DNA from: JBKHBT01 sp046542255 | GTDB taxonomy: Bacteria > UBP14 > UBA6098 > JBKHBT01 | Assembly: GCA_046542255.1 (NCBI GenBank) | Contig: JBKHBT010000067.1 | Span: forward strand, 1 to 18,239 | DNA: 18,239 nt | Reading direction: 5' to 3' | Part shown: positions 7,345-16,304 of the stretch, in pieces | Position numbering within the stretch: position 1 is the first letter of the stretch | How the letters are laid out: every line of letters begins with the position of its first letter | Notes under the pieces: model-generated | The model's input: the letters and a program-made list of their open reading frames with translations, nothing else | Told to the model about the DNA's origin: nothing | The model's database searches: none | Position numbers and translations under genes: made by a program

Positions 7345-8488
7345 CATTCTCCTGAATATTTATTTTAACCAGGCGTGATGCGCCTATATGTTTCGAAATG
7401 TTTAAAAGTACTCCAACTGATGCAAGATTAACTACAAGCGAAGTACCGCCATAACTAATAAATGGCAATGGCAGGCCGGTAGCTGGTATAATTCGAAGTA
7501 CGACGGCCATATTGATTATAGCAAATGTAAAAAGCATTGTGGTTATTCCAAATGCAAGATAGCTTCCAAATCTATCATCGATACACAGGGCGATTTTCAT
7601 CCCTCGCCAGAAAAGCCATAGGAAAAGCAATATCACAATCATGGCGCCGATGATGCCAAGTTCTTCGCCAATAACAGAAAAGATGAAATCCGTATGAGCC
7701 TCGGGCAAATAGAAAAACTTCTGCCGGCCTCCGCCAAGGCCAACGCCATTTATTCCACCATTTCCAAATGATATCAATGATTGGTAGATATTATACTCCG
7801 CGCTCTTAATATCTGGTTTGGTTGCTAAAAATGTCATAATTCGACGTGCTGCATGGTCGGATTTTAGCATAAGATAAACCATGAAAGGAATCGAAAGGGA
7901 TGATAGAGCGAGAAGATGGACAAGTTTTGCACCGGAAATAAATATCATAATTCCACTTACAACGATAACAGTTACAGCCATACCATAATTAGGCTGCATA
8001 ACCAAAATTCCAATGATTATGGCTGGAAATATAACAGCCGGCATAAGCCCCTCTTTGAAATTCTCGAGAAACATCTGCTTTTTTGATAGATAGTGTGCAA
8101 GATAAACCACAAGAGCAACCTTCACAAATTCGGATGGTTGAAATCGAAGCCTTTCACCCGGAAGAAGCGAAACCCATCTTGTTGCGCCATTGACGCCGAT
8201 ATCGCCTTGCATTCTTTTTACCATTGTATATGCCAGAGGTATTAGTGTGATAATCAAAATCCAAAGCGCATATTTCTTGTAAACATGGTAATCTATCCTC
8301 GAAATCAATACCATTGCCACAACACCTATCAAGAGCCTTGCAAGTGATTTATTCAAAAAATAGGTAGAATCGCCATAAGTGCGATTAGCAGTAATTGAAC
8401 TTGAGCTAAAAACCATGATTATCCCAATCATGGATAAAATCATCACTACCGATACAAGTTCTTTGTCTAATTTGCCGTCTTTGAACAT
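7172..8488 (-). CDS. ftsW: Septal peptidoglycan polymerase FtsW (SEDS family), with an anomalous C-terminal extension
   Basis: FtsW is the SEDS-family multispanning glycosyltransferase that polymerises lipid II together with FtsI at the septum. The ORF encodes 438 residues. Up to about residue 367 it is a normal FtsW: many membrane segments, the NGATRWVSL loop (100-108), QPSEF (117-121), a long extracytoplasmic loop with GVGLGGGRQKFFYLPEAHTDFIF (split over 248-270), and the C-terminal signature GLPLPFISYGGTSL (338-351). The tail from about 376 onward is hydrophilic and read out of frame over the conserved start of murG, an overlap of 173 bases. Removing one A from the AAAA at 7363-7366 would place TAA right after Lys375, just ahead of the murG ribosome binding site. 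ATG at 8488 overlaps the murD stop by one base. Confidence 0.93.
   Translation of the reverse strand: MFKDGKLDKELVSVVMILSMIGIIMVFSSSSITANRTYGDSTYFLNKSLARLLIGVVAMVLISRIDYHVYKKYALWILIITLIPLAYTMVKRMQGDIGVNGATRWVSLLPGERLRFQPSEFVKVALVVYLAHYLSKKQMFLENFKEGLMPAVIFPAIIIGILVMQPNYGMAVTVIVVSGIMIFISGAKLVHLLALSSLSIPFMVYLMLKSDHAARRIMTFLATKPDIKSAEYNIYQSLISFGNGGINGVGLGGGRQKFFYLPEAHTDFIFSVIGEELGIIGAMIVILLFLWLFWRGMKIALCIDDRFGSYLAFGITTMLFTFAIINMAVVLRIIPATGLPLPFISYGGTSLVVNLASVGVLLNISKHIGASRLVKINIQENDENAIRKGIFISRRRNGRTYNPGLQNCSLSQEKIWSKDHVHRRQKRPGIENSTRLGI
7349..7353 (-). promoter_or_regulatory. Ribosome binding site of murG
   Basis: AGGAG on the minus strand sits one base from the first and four bases from the second of two tandem ATG codons, favouring the second (7344). 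It lies 7 bases beyond a TAA that is out of frame with ftsW but would end ftsW if one A were missing from the run at 7363-7366. Confidence 0.6.
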
Positions 8489-9846
8489 CAGTCAAGCTCC
8501 ATTACTATTTGCTTGAATTTATCTCCGCGATCTTCAAAATTATCAAACATATCGAAGCTGGCACAACCTGGCGAAAGAAGAACTGAATCACCGGCTTTTG
8601 AAACCTGTCGTGCTTCGATGGCGGCTTCTCGCAGGCTATTTTCCTTTGTACAATCTACTAAGTCGCCAAAAGCCTTCTCGATTTTTTCTGCAGTCTGGCC
8701 AATTAATATTATTTTTTTTAGATTTTCTGGTAAGTATTGTCTAAGAACCTCGAAAGAAGCTTTCTTGTCATATCCACCGGCGATAAGTATAAATGGCCTT
8801 TTGAAACTCATCATAGCATATTTGAGTGAATCGATATTAGTCGATTTTGAGTCATTATAATATTCTACACCATCGAGGGTTCTAATATATTCTATTCTAT
8901 GCGGTATTCCTCTGAATTCACACAGGGATTTCACCAGAGATGGAATTCCTATACCAGAGATTAATGCCGCAACTGATGCTGCCATAGCATTTGCAATATT
9001 ATGAGGCCCCGGAATTCGCAAACCATCGGTATCGATCAGTTTTTGCTCTTTTTGGAATTTCGATATACCTAAATCCTTCAAATCGAATTTTATTGTATCG
9101 CCTTCAAGCCAAATACCCGGCCTTTTCGGGCCTGTCATACTGAAGCGTATAATTCTGGAATCGATGCCTTCGATATATCTCGCAATATCTTGATCATCGC
9201 CATTTATGATTGCAAAATCATCTTTGGTTTGATTTTCGAATATACGCATCTTTGTTCTATAATAATCATCAATGCTATCATATCGATCTAAGTGGTCTGG
9301 TGTCAGGTTAAGCAAGAGAGCAATCTGTGACTTATAATGCTTTATCTTTTCCAATTGAAAACTGGAAAGCTCAACAATTGTTACATAATCTTCTTCTGTC
9401 TTATCACTTATCGCAGCAAGAGGATTACCGATATTGCCAGCTACGAAGCTTTCCTTTTGTGCATCTTTGAAAATCCTACCAAGTAAACTAACAGTCGTAC
9501 TCTTGCCATTTGAACCAGTTACAGAGATTAAATCTCCAGACAAATATCGATAAGCCAGCTCCACCTCGGAAATTACCTTATTGCTTAGCAGATTCCTATT
9601 GTCCCTCGCATCGATGCCGGGGGAAATGATTATTTCTTTATATTTATCCGGGGATATATCATCCGTATAATCCAGAGTTACTTCAATATTATTCTTTTGG
9701 AGAATTTGTTTTCTTTGCTGCAAGATCTTGCCGTCATTATTATCGATGACTTCTACACTCTTCCCATGTCTATTTAGTAATAATGCAGCTTCAAGGCCGC
9801 TTATGCCCAAACCATATACCAGATATTTGTCTGTCTTCTTATTCAT
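8488..9846 (-). CDS. murD: UDP-N-acetylmuramoyl-L-alanine--D-glutamate ligase MurD
   Basis: MurD is the cytoplasmic Mur ligase that adds D-glutamate to UDP-MurNAc-L-Ala. The 452-residue protein has an N-terminal YGLGISGLEAA loop (11-21), the ATP P-loop GSNGKSTT (111-118), DHLDRY, the YYNDSKSTN stretch and the C-terminal hallmark LLSPGCASFDMFDNFEDRG (MurD-specific among Mur ligases). Length is normal. ATG at 9846 starts two bases after the mraY stop, and its TGA overlaps the ftsW ATG (TGATG). The mraY-murD-ftsW-murG order is that of the standard dcw cluster. Confidence 0.97.
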   Translation of the reverse strand: MNKKTDKYLVYGLGISGLEAALLLNRHGKSVEVIDNNDGKILQQRKQILQKNNIEVTLDYTDDISPDKYKEIIISPGIDARDNRNLLSNKVISEVELAYRYLSGDLISVTGSNGKSTTVSLLGRIFKDAQKESFVAGNIGNPLAAISDKTEEDYVTIVELSSFQLEKIKHYKSQIALLLNLTPDHLDRYDSIDDYYRTKMRIFENQTKDDFAIINGDDQDIARYIEGIDSRIIRFSMTGPKRPGIWLEGDTIKFDLKDLGISKFQKEQKLIDTDGLRIPGPHNIANAMAASVAALISGIGIPSLVKSLCEFRGIPHRIEYIRTLDGVEYYNDSKSTNIDSLKYAMMSFKRPFILIAGGYDKKASFEVLRQYLPENLKKIILIGQTAEKIEKAFGDLVDCTKENSLREAAIEARQVSKAGDSVLLSPGCASFDMFDNFEDRGDKFKQIVMELD

Positions 9847-9848
9847 AT

Positions 9849-10934
9849 TTATCTGAGTTTAAGTAAACTAAGCCCGGCAATTGCGCAGATTATTCCAATA
9901 ATCCAAAACCGGACAACTATTTTTGATTCATGCCAATTACAAAGTTCAAAATGATGATGTATTGGTGCCATTTTAAATATTCTCTTCTTTCTTAATTTAT
10001 ATGAGCCTACCTGTAAAATAACAGAAACTGTTTCCGCAACAAAAACACCACCTACTAATATTAATAAAAATTCCTTTTTCAGTAAGATAGATGTAACTCC
10101 AAGTGCTGTTCCCATTGCAAGAGAACCGGTATCACCCAAAAATATTTCTGCCGGATGCGTATTATACCATAGAAATCCGAGCGCGGCGCCAACGATTGCA
10201 GCACAGAAAACTGCCAATTCGCCCGAGCCGGGCAAAAATTTGATATTGAGATACTCCGAAAAATCGATTCTTCCTGAAATATATGCAACTACTGTAAATG
10301 CTGAAGCCGCTATTGCGATAAGCCCGGTTGCGAGTCCATCGAGTCCATCGGTTAAATTGATTGCATTGCTCGAACCTGAAACGACAATCGTAACAAAAGG
10401 AATATAGAAAAGCCCGAGATTAATCATATAATGCTTGAAAAAAGGCACTTCGGTATATGTCCTAAGCTCTGCGACAGGAAAATAGAAATATATCGCAAAA
10501 GCTACAATCAAACCAAGAACGGCCTGAGATAAGAATTTATGCTTAGCCAGTAGGCCTTTGGCTTTGGGATGTTTCATTTTCATATAGTCATCGATAAAAC
10601 CGATGAAACCCATCCATAAAGTGGAACCGAGCGCCAAAAGGATAAATAAATTGGTAATATTTGCCCAAAGTATCGTTGAGACAAGAAGGCTGATTATGAT
10701 AATAGCGCCACCCATTGTTGGCGTACCAGCTTTGGTTAAGTGGCGGTCTGGAACATCTTCGTTTATTTTCTCCTGAAATTTTAATAAATAGAATCTTGGA
10801 ATAAGAAATTTGCCAATAATATAAGAAAGCAACATCGCTGTAACAGCTGCTGCACCAATTCTAAAGGTAATATATCGCAATAGATTCAGAAGGATGAAGG
10901 AGTCTATATATGGTTTGAATATTAGCTCGAGCAT
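9849..10934 (-). CDS. mraY: Phospho-N-acetylmuramoyl-pentapeptide transferase MraY
   Basis: MraY is the integral membrane enzyme that transfers phospho-MurNAc-pentapeptide onto undecaprenyl phosphate, giving lipid I. The 361-residue protein is very hydrophobic with about ten membrane segments. It has DDYMK (115-119), the Asp-rich NLTDGLDG motif (193-200), PAEIFLGDTGSL (261-272) and the C-terminal HHHFE (326-330), all diagnostic of MraY over WecA-like relatives. Length matches the family. ATG at 10934 shares one base with the murF stop (TAATG), with AAGGAG a few bases upstream. Confidence 0.97.
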   Translation of the reverse strand: MLELIFKPYIDSFILLNLLRYITFRIGAAAVTAMLLSYIIGKFLIPRFYLLKFQEKINEDVPDRHLTKAGTPTMGGAIIIISLLVSTILWANITNLFILLALGSTLWMGFIGFIDDYMKMKHPKAKGLLAKHKFLSQAVLGLIVAFAIYFYFPVAELRTYTEVPFFKHYMINLGLFYIPFVTIVVSGSSNAINLTDGLDGLATGLIAIAASAFTVVAYISGRIDFSEYLNIKFLPGSGELAVFCAAIVGAALGFLWYNTHPAEIFLGDTGSLAMGTALGVTSILLKKEFLLILVGGVFVAETVSVILQVGSYKLRKKRIFKMAPIHHHFELCNWHESKIVVRFWIIGIICAIAGLSLLKLR

Positions 10935-12313
10935 TATTTATTCTCCTTAGCATCCACAATATTCTTTAGAATTTTATCCAGATTCATTATTCGAGAACCT
11001 TTAAAAAGCACAAGGTCACCAGGGCGTATTTCTTCGATAATCGACTCTTGTAGCTTTTTCGCATTTTGTTGGCTAACTATAATGGTTTCATTTATTGAAT
11101 CTTCTCTTTGGGTTTTTATATTCTTAAACGCCCTATCAAAAAGCTCTCCATACAGGAAAATTTTATCCAGTCCCGCCGATAAGGCATATTCTATAATCTC
11201 TTCGTGAAATTGAATCTCTTTTTCTCCCAACTCAAGCATATCTGCAAAAATTGCGACTCTTCTTTCGGCCTGCAAAGAAATCATTGTGGAAATTCCGGCT
11301 TTCATCGAATATGGATTAGCATTATAGCAATCATCGATAAATGTGATATTGGCTATTTCGATTTTTTCGAGCCTATTGGCAAAACCTCTATAACCAGAAA
11401 GCCGACCTGCGATTTCGATTCCCGATATTCCTAACTCTCTTGCAAGTGCATAGGCTGCGAGGGCATTATAGACATTGTGAATGCCAGGAATCCTTAGATT
11501 AACTAGATTGCCATCTACTTTAAATTTTACCTGGCCATCATTTGATATAGCAATATGATCGGCATAAAAATCAGCATCGTTTTTGACTCCGAAAGTTGTT
11601 CTATTACCATGATATGGTTCTGACATTCTATCCAGGAGAGGGTCGTCGAGACTATAAATGCATGCTCCGTCATTATCATTGACAATTTTAAAAAGCTTAA
11701 CTTTTTCTTTAGCGATATTCTCCATCGTCATTAGTTTCTCGAGATGGACCGGAGCTATTCTTGTTATTATCCCGATCTGGGGATTTGCGATTTCTACTAA
11801 TCTTTCCATTTCACCGGGTTGATTGATTCCAAGCTCGCAAATAGCGATTTCTGTATCTTCCTCGATTTCGAAAAGTGTCATTGGAAGGCCGATAAGATTA
11901 TTATAATTGCTCGGTGAACTTATTGTTTGGAAGCTGCCTTCTAAGACTTTTCTGGACATTTCTCTTGTTGTTGTCTTTCCAACCGAGCCTGTTATTCCGA
12001 TTATCATTACATCGAACATTTCGCGATATGCTTTTGCCAAATCCCCAAGTGCAAATAGCGTATCTTCGACCACTAATTTATTTATATCTTCTGCTACATC
12101 TTTCGAAATAACGACAGCTTCAGCACCTTTGGCGATTGCTGCTTCGATATAATCATGGCCGTCCCTTTCGCCTTGTAATGCAAAGAATAGATCCCCCTTT
12201 TTGACTTTTCTTGAATCGAAGGCTATGCCGGTGATTGTATTTTCACTGTCAAATTTGCTTGAAAAAGAAGCTTCTATTCTTTCTGCAATCCATTTTAGCG
12301 ATAGAGTTTTCAT
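10934..12313 (-). CDS. murF: UDP-N-acetylmuramoyl-tripeptide--D-alanyl-D-alanine ligase MurF
   Basis: MurF adds D-Ala-D-Ala to the UDP-MurNAc tripeptide, the last cytoplasmic precursor step. The 459-residue product has a MurE/F-type N-terminal domain (FDSRKVKKGDLFFAL, 32-46), the ATP P-loop GSVGKTTT (109-116), a central SNYNNLIGLP stretch (135-144) and DDCYNANP (327-334), typical of MurF. I chose ATG at 12313: it overlaps the murE TGA by one base (TGATG) and has AAAGGGA about seven bases upstream. The in-frame ATG at 12337 would add eight residues and lacks an evident ribosome binding site. The D-Ala-D-Ala ligase gene is not in this window. Confidence 0.96.
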   Translation of the reverse strand: MKTLSLKWIAERIEASFSSKFDSENTITGIAFDSRKVKKGDLFFALQGERDGHDYIEAAIAKGAEAVVISKDVAEDINKLVVEDTLFALGDLAKAYREMFDVMIIGITGSVGKTTTREMSRKVLEGSFQTISSPSNYNNLIGLPMTLFEIEEDTEIAICELGINQPGEMERLVEIANPQIGIITRIAPVHLEKLMTMENIAKEKVKLFKIVNDNDGACIYSLDDPLLDRMSEPYHGNRTTFGVKNDADFYADHIAISNDGQVKFKVDGNLVNLRIPGIHNVYNALAAYALARELGISGIEIAGRLSGYRGFANRLEKIEIANITFIDDCYNANPYSMKAGISTMISLQAERRVAIFADMLELGEKEIQFHEEIIEYALSAGLDKIFLYGELFDRAFKNIKTQREDSINETIIVSQQNAKKLQESIIEEIRPGDLVLFKGSRIMNLDKILKNIVDAKENK

Positions 12314-13773
12314 CAGAAGTCCCTTTCTTCGAGCCATTTATGAACAACTTCTTTATCATCTAAATGCCTTTTTGTATGACCGATAATCTGATAATCTTCA
12401 TGGCCTTTACCGGCAATAACAACTATATCCGAAGTTTCTGCCAAATCAAGAGCAGCTCTAATAGCTTTTTTCCTATCGGATATTCTATAATATTCGATAT
12501 TTTCAGGAATACCTTTTGCTATATCATTCAAGATTTCTTCGGGGTCTTCAGTTCGGGGGTTATCAGAAGTCAGTACGATAATATCCGATGACTCGGCCAC
12601 AATAGAGCCCATAATTGGCCTTTTGGTTTTATCTCTGTCGCCTCCGGCGCCAAAAACAGTAATCACTTTGCTTTGACATATATTCCTTGCTTCCTTGGTT
12701 ACTGTTTCGAGTGCGTCTGGAGTATGGGCATAGTCGATTATTATATTAAAATCATGCTGCCCTTTTATCATCTCAAATCGGCCACGAATTCCTGTAAACT
12801 CCATAAGCCCTTTTTGAATATCTGTTTCTTGAAATCCATATTCTCTTGTAGCAGCAAATGCGGCCAGAGAATTATATATATTGAAAATACCGGGTACCTG
12901 AAGTTGGATTTCTATTTCCGAAGTCCTATCATAGACCTTGAAAATAGAGCCTTCAATTTTACTAATGATTGAATCTGCATAGTAATCGGCATCCTTATTT
13001 TCTATGCCATAAGTAATAATAGGTTTTACCAATTTGCAGACTCTTTTGCCATAATCATCATCGATATTGATAATTGCTTTTCCATCTTGCTTTAGTGATT
13101 GAAATAGAATCATTTTAGCACTAAAGTAATCTTCCATATCTTTATGAAAATCAAGATGGTCTTGTGTTAAATTTGTGAATATTGCCATATCGAATTTTAT
13201 TTCGAGCGTTCTTTTTTGAGCCAGTGCATGAGATGATACTTCCATAATAACTGTTTTCACTCCGGCATCTCTCATTTCTGCAAAAATTCTGTTTAATTCA
13301 TACGAATCAGGAGTCGTGAAATCCATTGTCCTATGGATTTCGCCGTATTTATATCCCAGCGTGCCAATTACGCCGGCCTTATCATTTTTGAGAATCGATT
13401 CTACCATATATGTCGTTGTAGATTTGCCATTTGTGCCAGTGATTCCAATAAGGAAAAGATCATCGGCTGGGAAGTCGAAAAATGCACGGGAGATTTGAGC
13501 GAAGGCCAGATAATTATTTTCTACAAATATAGCAGTAATATTGGGATTTGGTTCGAATTCGAAATTCTCTTCGACCAAAATAGCTCCAGCACCATTTTCA
13601 ATAGCTCTATAAACAAAATCATGTCCATCGACTGTCATTCCTGGCAGGGCTACAAATAGGTCGCCTTTTTGAACTTTTCTTGAATCTGTAGCAATATCTC
13701 TAATGGTTATGTTTGTATTGCCACAAACTATTTTATATTTTGTATTCAGGAGAATCTCTGTCAATTTTTTCAT
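12313..13773 (-). CDS. murE: UDP-MurNAc-tripeptide synthetase MurE, meso-diaminopimelate type
   Basis: MurE adds the third stem-peptide residue to UDP-MurNAc-L-Ala-D-Glu. The 486-residue protein has the ATP P-loop GTNGKST (113-119), EVSSHAL (178-184) and Lys220 in YFSAKMILF, the position that is carbamylated in the family. DNPR at 404-407 is the motif that in characterised enzymes recognises meso-diaminopimelate rather than lysine, so I infer DAP-type peptidoglycan. ATG at 13773 overlaps the ftsI TGA as ATGA and has GGTGGTG just upstream. A longer reading from TTG at 13791 is less likely. The N-terminal domain resembles that of MurF, its paralogue and neighbour. Confidence 0.96.
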   Translation of the reverse strand: MKKLTEILLNTKYKIVCGNTNITIRDIATDSRKVQKGDLFVALPGMTVDGHDFVYRAIENGAGAILVEENFEFEPNPNITAIFVENNYLAFAQISRAFFDFPADDLFLIGITGTNGKSTTTYMVESILKNDKAGVIGTLGYKYGEIHRTMDFTTPDSYELNRIFAEMRDAGVKTVIMEVSSHALAQKRTLEIKFDMAIFTNLTQDHLDFHKDMEDYFSAKMILFQSLKQDGKAIINIDDDYGKRVCKLVKPIITYGIENKDADYYADSIISKIEGSIFKVYDRTSEIEIQLQVPGIFNIYNSLAAFAATREYGFQETDIQKGLMEFTGIRGRFEMIKGQHDFNIIIDYAHTPDALETVTKEARNICQSKVITVFGAGGDRDKTKRPIMGSIVAESSDIIVLTSDNPRTEDPEEILNDIAKGIPENIEYYRISDRKKAIRAALDLAETSDIVVIAGKGHEDYQIIGHTKRHLDDKEVVHKWLEERDF

Positions 13774-15857
13774 TTGCACACCACCAGGCAAATATCACCG
13801 GGTTTTATTGCTTGCCCCGGTTTAGGGTCAGTTTCTTCGACTGTGCCGCTTCCGATAATTCTAAATTTAATATCCTCAGAATTGAGTTTTGAAATTGCCT
13901 CTCGCATTGTGATTCCATAGATATTGGGGACAGTAGCAATACTATCATCCAGATCGATGGGGTTTCTTGCGAGCCCGACTCTAACAGTGCCGCCTTCATC
14001 GATCTTTGCAAGTGGATTGGGGCTTTGCGAGAAGACAATATAACCATTGCCGAAAAAGTCTGCTTTTAGTCCCCTGTCATGCAAGACTTTTTCGGCCTGG
14101 TTTCTTTTCATTCTATACAAATCTGGAACAATTACGTCCTCCGCATCAGTATCTAAATTGGTATAATCGACTTTCCATATATCAATAATTCCCGAATTGG
14201 AAGCCTTTTCGAGTATATTCTTGAAAACCGGGCCCGCGACAGAACCACCATAATAGATACCATTTCGAGGGTCATCGATTGATATTATGCCGACAATTTG
14301 GGCATCATTCGCCGGTGCAAATCCAGTGAATGTGGCTATATAATGCCCCGCCCAATAACCTGGGCCATCAGGATTTAGCTTAACTGCTGTTCCTGTTTTG
14401 CCTGCCATCTTTACGCCCTCGATTTTGGCTTTTCTTGCAGTTCCGCTATCTACAACTTCTGTCAAGGCTTCGATTAGAATGCTATCCGTCCGCTCTTCCA
14501 TCACTCTTCTTACTTCGATGGGATTGTATCTTTGCTTCAAATTACCATGGCGATCGATGATTTTCCTTGTCAAATATGGTTTCATCAGTTTTCCGCCATT
14601 AGCGATTGCGCCATATGCACATGCAACCTGCAAAGGAGTAACCGAAACCTCGTATCCTATAGGAAAAACATATGGAGTCGTAGAAGACCAATCTGCTTGA
14701 TGAGGAAGCCTACCGCCAACCTCGCCAACGAAATCTATCCCTGTCGAAGAGCCAAAACCAAATCTCCTTGCCCTATTATAGAGCAGATTATTATCCAATC
14801 TCTCAGCAATTTTGACCGTTCCGACATTGCTTGATTCCACAAGTACCTTTTTCATGGTAATTCGGCCTTCAGGGTGAGCATCTGTAACAGTTTTGTATCT
14901 TGTTTGGTACAGGCCATTCTCGCAATCTATTGTATCATATACACAAAAGCCACTATCTTCTACTGCCGTCGAATAGGTAACAACTTTGAATACTGAACCA
15001 GGTTCGAAAACATCCGTAATAGCACGATTTTTCTGTGCGATTTTCGGTGAATTGCCGATATTATTCGGATCGAAGCCGGGATAGGATGCCATAGCCAACA
15101 CTTCACCAGTTTTCGGAATGAGAAATACAGCAAAACCTCCAGCGGCTTTATTTTCCTTTATCCCTTTTTCAAGTTCGGCCTCTACTATTGCCTGAAGTTC
15201 AATATCTATAGTAAGGTGAATATCGTTGCCATTTTTAGGGTTCTCGCCACCATAAGAAAGCAGAGGATTTCTTTTCCCTGATGCATCCGAGAACATAATT
15301 ATTTCGCCGGGTTTACCAGAAAGTATTTCATCATAATAAAGCTCGAGCCCGGCGATGCCTTTATTGTCGGTATCAGTAAATCCAATAACCTGGGCGCCGA
15401 TTTCATTGTATGGATATACGCGCCGATAATTATCGATGCAATGGACTCCATTAATCCTGGCATCCATGATTCTGGAGGCGATATCGATTTCTATTCTGTT
15501 TTCAAGAGAAACAAAGCCAAATCTATTTCCGATTTTCTCTTTGTAATATCCCGGCTCATGCTGGAATATTTCGCAAAAAATACTATCGAGGCTATCTATT
15601 GAAGTAACTTGATAGTTGAGCGCGTGAATTGATTTTATCCTTCGATTCATGGCGAGGCATTTGCCATTTCTATCATAGATTCTGCCTCTTTTTGGGTCGA
15701 GTGTCATAGATTTTTCATATTGATCCTGCGCTTTTTCTCGGTAATAGTCGGCCTGAATAACCGAAACCCAGAAAAGCTTGGCAATAATCAAAGTAATGAC
15801 AATAAAAAAGCCAAACTGGACAATCATAATCCGATTTATGTTCTTTTTCTCAAACAT
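13770..15857 (-). CDS. ftsI: Septal peptidoglycan transpeptidase FtsI (class B PBP) with two PASTA domains
   Basis: FtsI (PBP3-like) crosslinks septal peptidoglycan and partners with FtsW. The 695-residue protein has one membrane anchor (about 11-32), a dimerisation/pedestal domain with RGRIYDRNG (57-65), and a transpeptidase domain carrying SVFK (288-291, nucleophile Ser288), SSN (342-344) and KTG (487-489). Two PASTA repeats follow at about 574-631 and 641-694, including VPDLYRMKRNQAEKVLHDRG and VPNIYGITMREAISKL. Such repeats are usual in Gram-positive PBP2x/SpoVD but also occur in other phyla. ATG at 15857 is three bases after ftsL; its TGA overlaps murE. SpoVD is an alternative name for this architecture, but the position next to ftsL supports the division role. 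Confidence 0.95.
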   Translation of the reverse strand: MFEKKNINRIMIVQFGFFIVITLIIAKLFWVSVIQADYYREKAQDQYEKSMTLDPKRGRIYDRNGKCLAMNRRIKSIHALNYQVTSIDSLDSIFCEIFQHEPGYYKEKIGNRFGFVSLENRIEIDIASRIMDARINGVHCIDNYRRVYPYNEIGAQVIGFTDTDNKGIAGLELYYDEILSGKPGEIIMFSDASGKRNPLLSYGGENPKNGNDIHLTIDIELQAIVEAELEKGIKENKAAGGFAVFLIPKTGEVLAMASYPGFDPNNIGNSPKIAQKNRAITDVFEPGSVFKVVTYSTAVEDSGFCVYDTIDCENGLYQTRYKTVTDAHPEGRITMKKVLVESSNVGTVKIAERLDNNLLYNRARRFGFGSSTGIDFVGEVGGRLPHQADWSSTTPYVFPIGYEVSVTPLQVACAYGAIANGGKLMKPYLTRKIIDRHGNLKQRYNPIEVRRVMEERTDSILIEALTEVVDSGTARKAKIEGVKMAGKTGTAVKLNPDGPGYWAGHYIATFTGFAPANDAQIVGIISIDDPRNGIYYGGSVAGPVFKNILEKASNSGIIDIWKVDYTNLDTDAEDVIVPDLYRMKRNQAEKVLHDRGLKADFFGNGYIVFSQSPNPLAKIDEGGTVRVGLARNPIDLDDSIATVPNIYGITMREAISKLNSEDIKFRIIGSGTVEETDPKPGQAIKPGDICLVVCK

Positions 15858-15860
15858 CTA

Positions 15861-16304
15861 TTAAAATCCCTTCACAAAATCTTCTTCTGGCAATATAATT
15901 TCATCAGCCTTTCTTCGGATCGAGCAAACAGCCTTATCGATAGGCTTTACTTCCTGTTTCTCTTGCTTTTTATCCCACAATACGATAATCCTGCTACTTT
16001 TTTCAGTAGGCACCATTCCGCATGAATCTTTTGCATAAGCCTCGATTCTTGGCAAAGCAGAAAGCCTGACAGCTTCAGACGATAGCTTCTGATTGAGGGA
16101 GATGGCCACAGAGAGCTCCTTGTTGAGCCTGTTAAGTTCATCGCCTAACATGACAAAGCGCACTCTGTGGCCTATGAAGAACAGATTGAGAAGAAGGAAG
16201 GTAGTTATTAGAAAGGGATAGAAGAGTTTTTCTCGTGTTATAAAGTTCCATAGAACCTTTGGAAATTTCTTGATATGAGCAAAGATAATATTAAGCTTTA
16301 GCAT
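15861..16304 (-). CDS. ftsL: Cell division protein FtsL
   Basis: FtsL is a small bitopic divisome protein that pairs with its FtsB/DivIC partner and activates FtsW-FtsI. The 147-residue product has a basic cytoplasmic N-terminus, one membrane segment (about 28-46), a heptad-like stretch rich in Leu (about 52-82) and the FtsL-like LPRIEAYAKDSCGMVPTEKS region (84-103), followed by a charged tail that is longer than usual. Primary-sequence similarity in this family is weak, so position between rsmH and ftsI carries much of the assignment. ATG at 16304 shares one base with the rsmH stop (TGATG). GGAGG at 16312-16316 lies seven bases upstream, which rules against the TTG at 16307. Confidence 0.9.
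   Translation of the reverse strand: MLKLNIIFAHIKKFPKVLWNFITREKLFYPFLITTFLLLNLFFIGHRVRFVMLGDELNRLNKELSVAISLNQKLSSEAVRLSALPRIEAYAKDSCGMVPTEKSSRIIVLWDKKQEKQEVKPIDKAVCSIRRKADEIILPEEDFVKGF

Noticed and set aside
12314..12337. murF starting at ATG 12337
   Set aside because: No ribosome binding site seen, and ATG 12313 has AAAGGGA upstream plus the TGATG coupling seen at other junctions.
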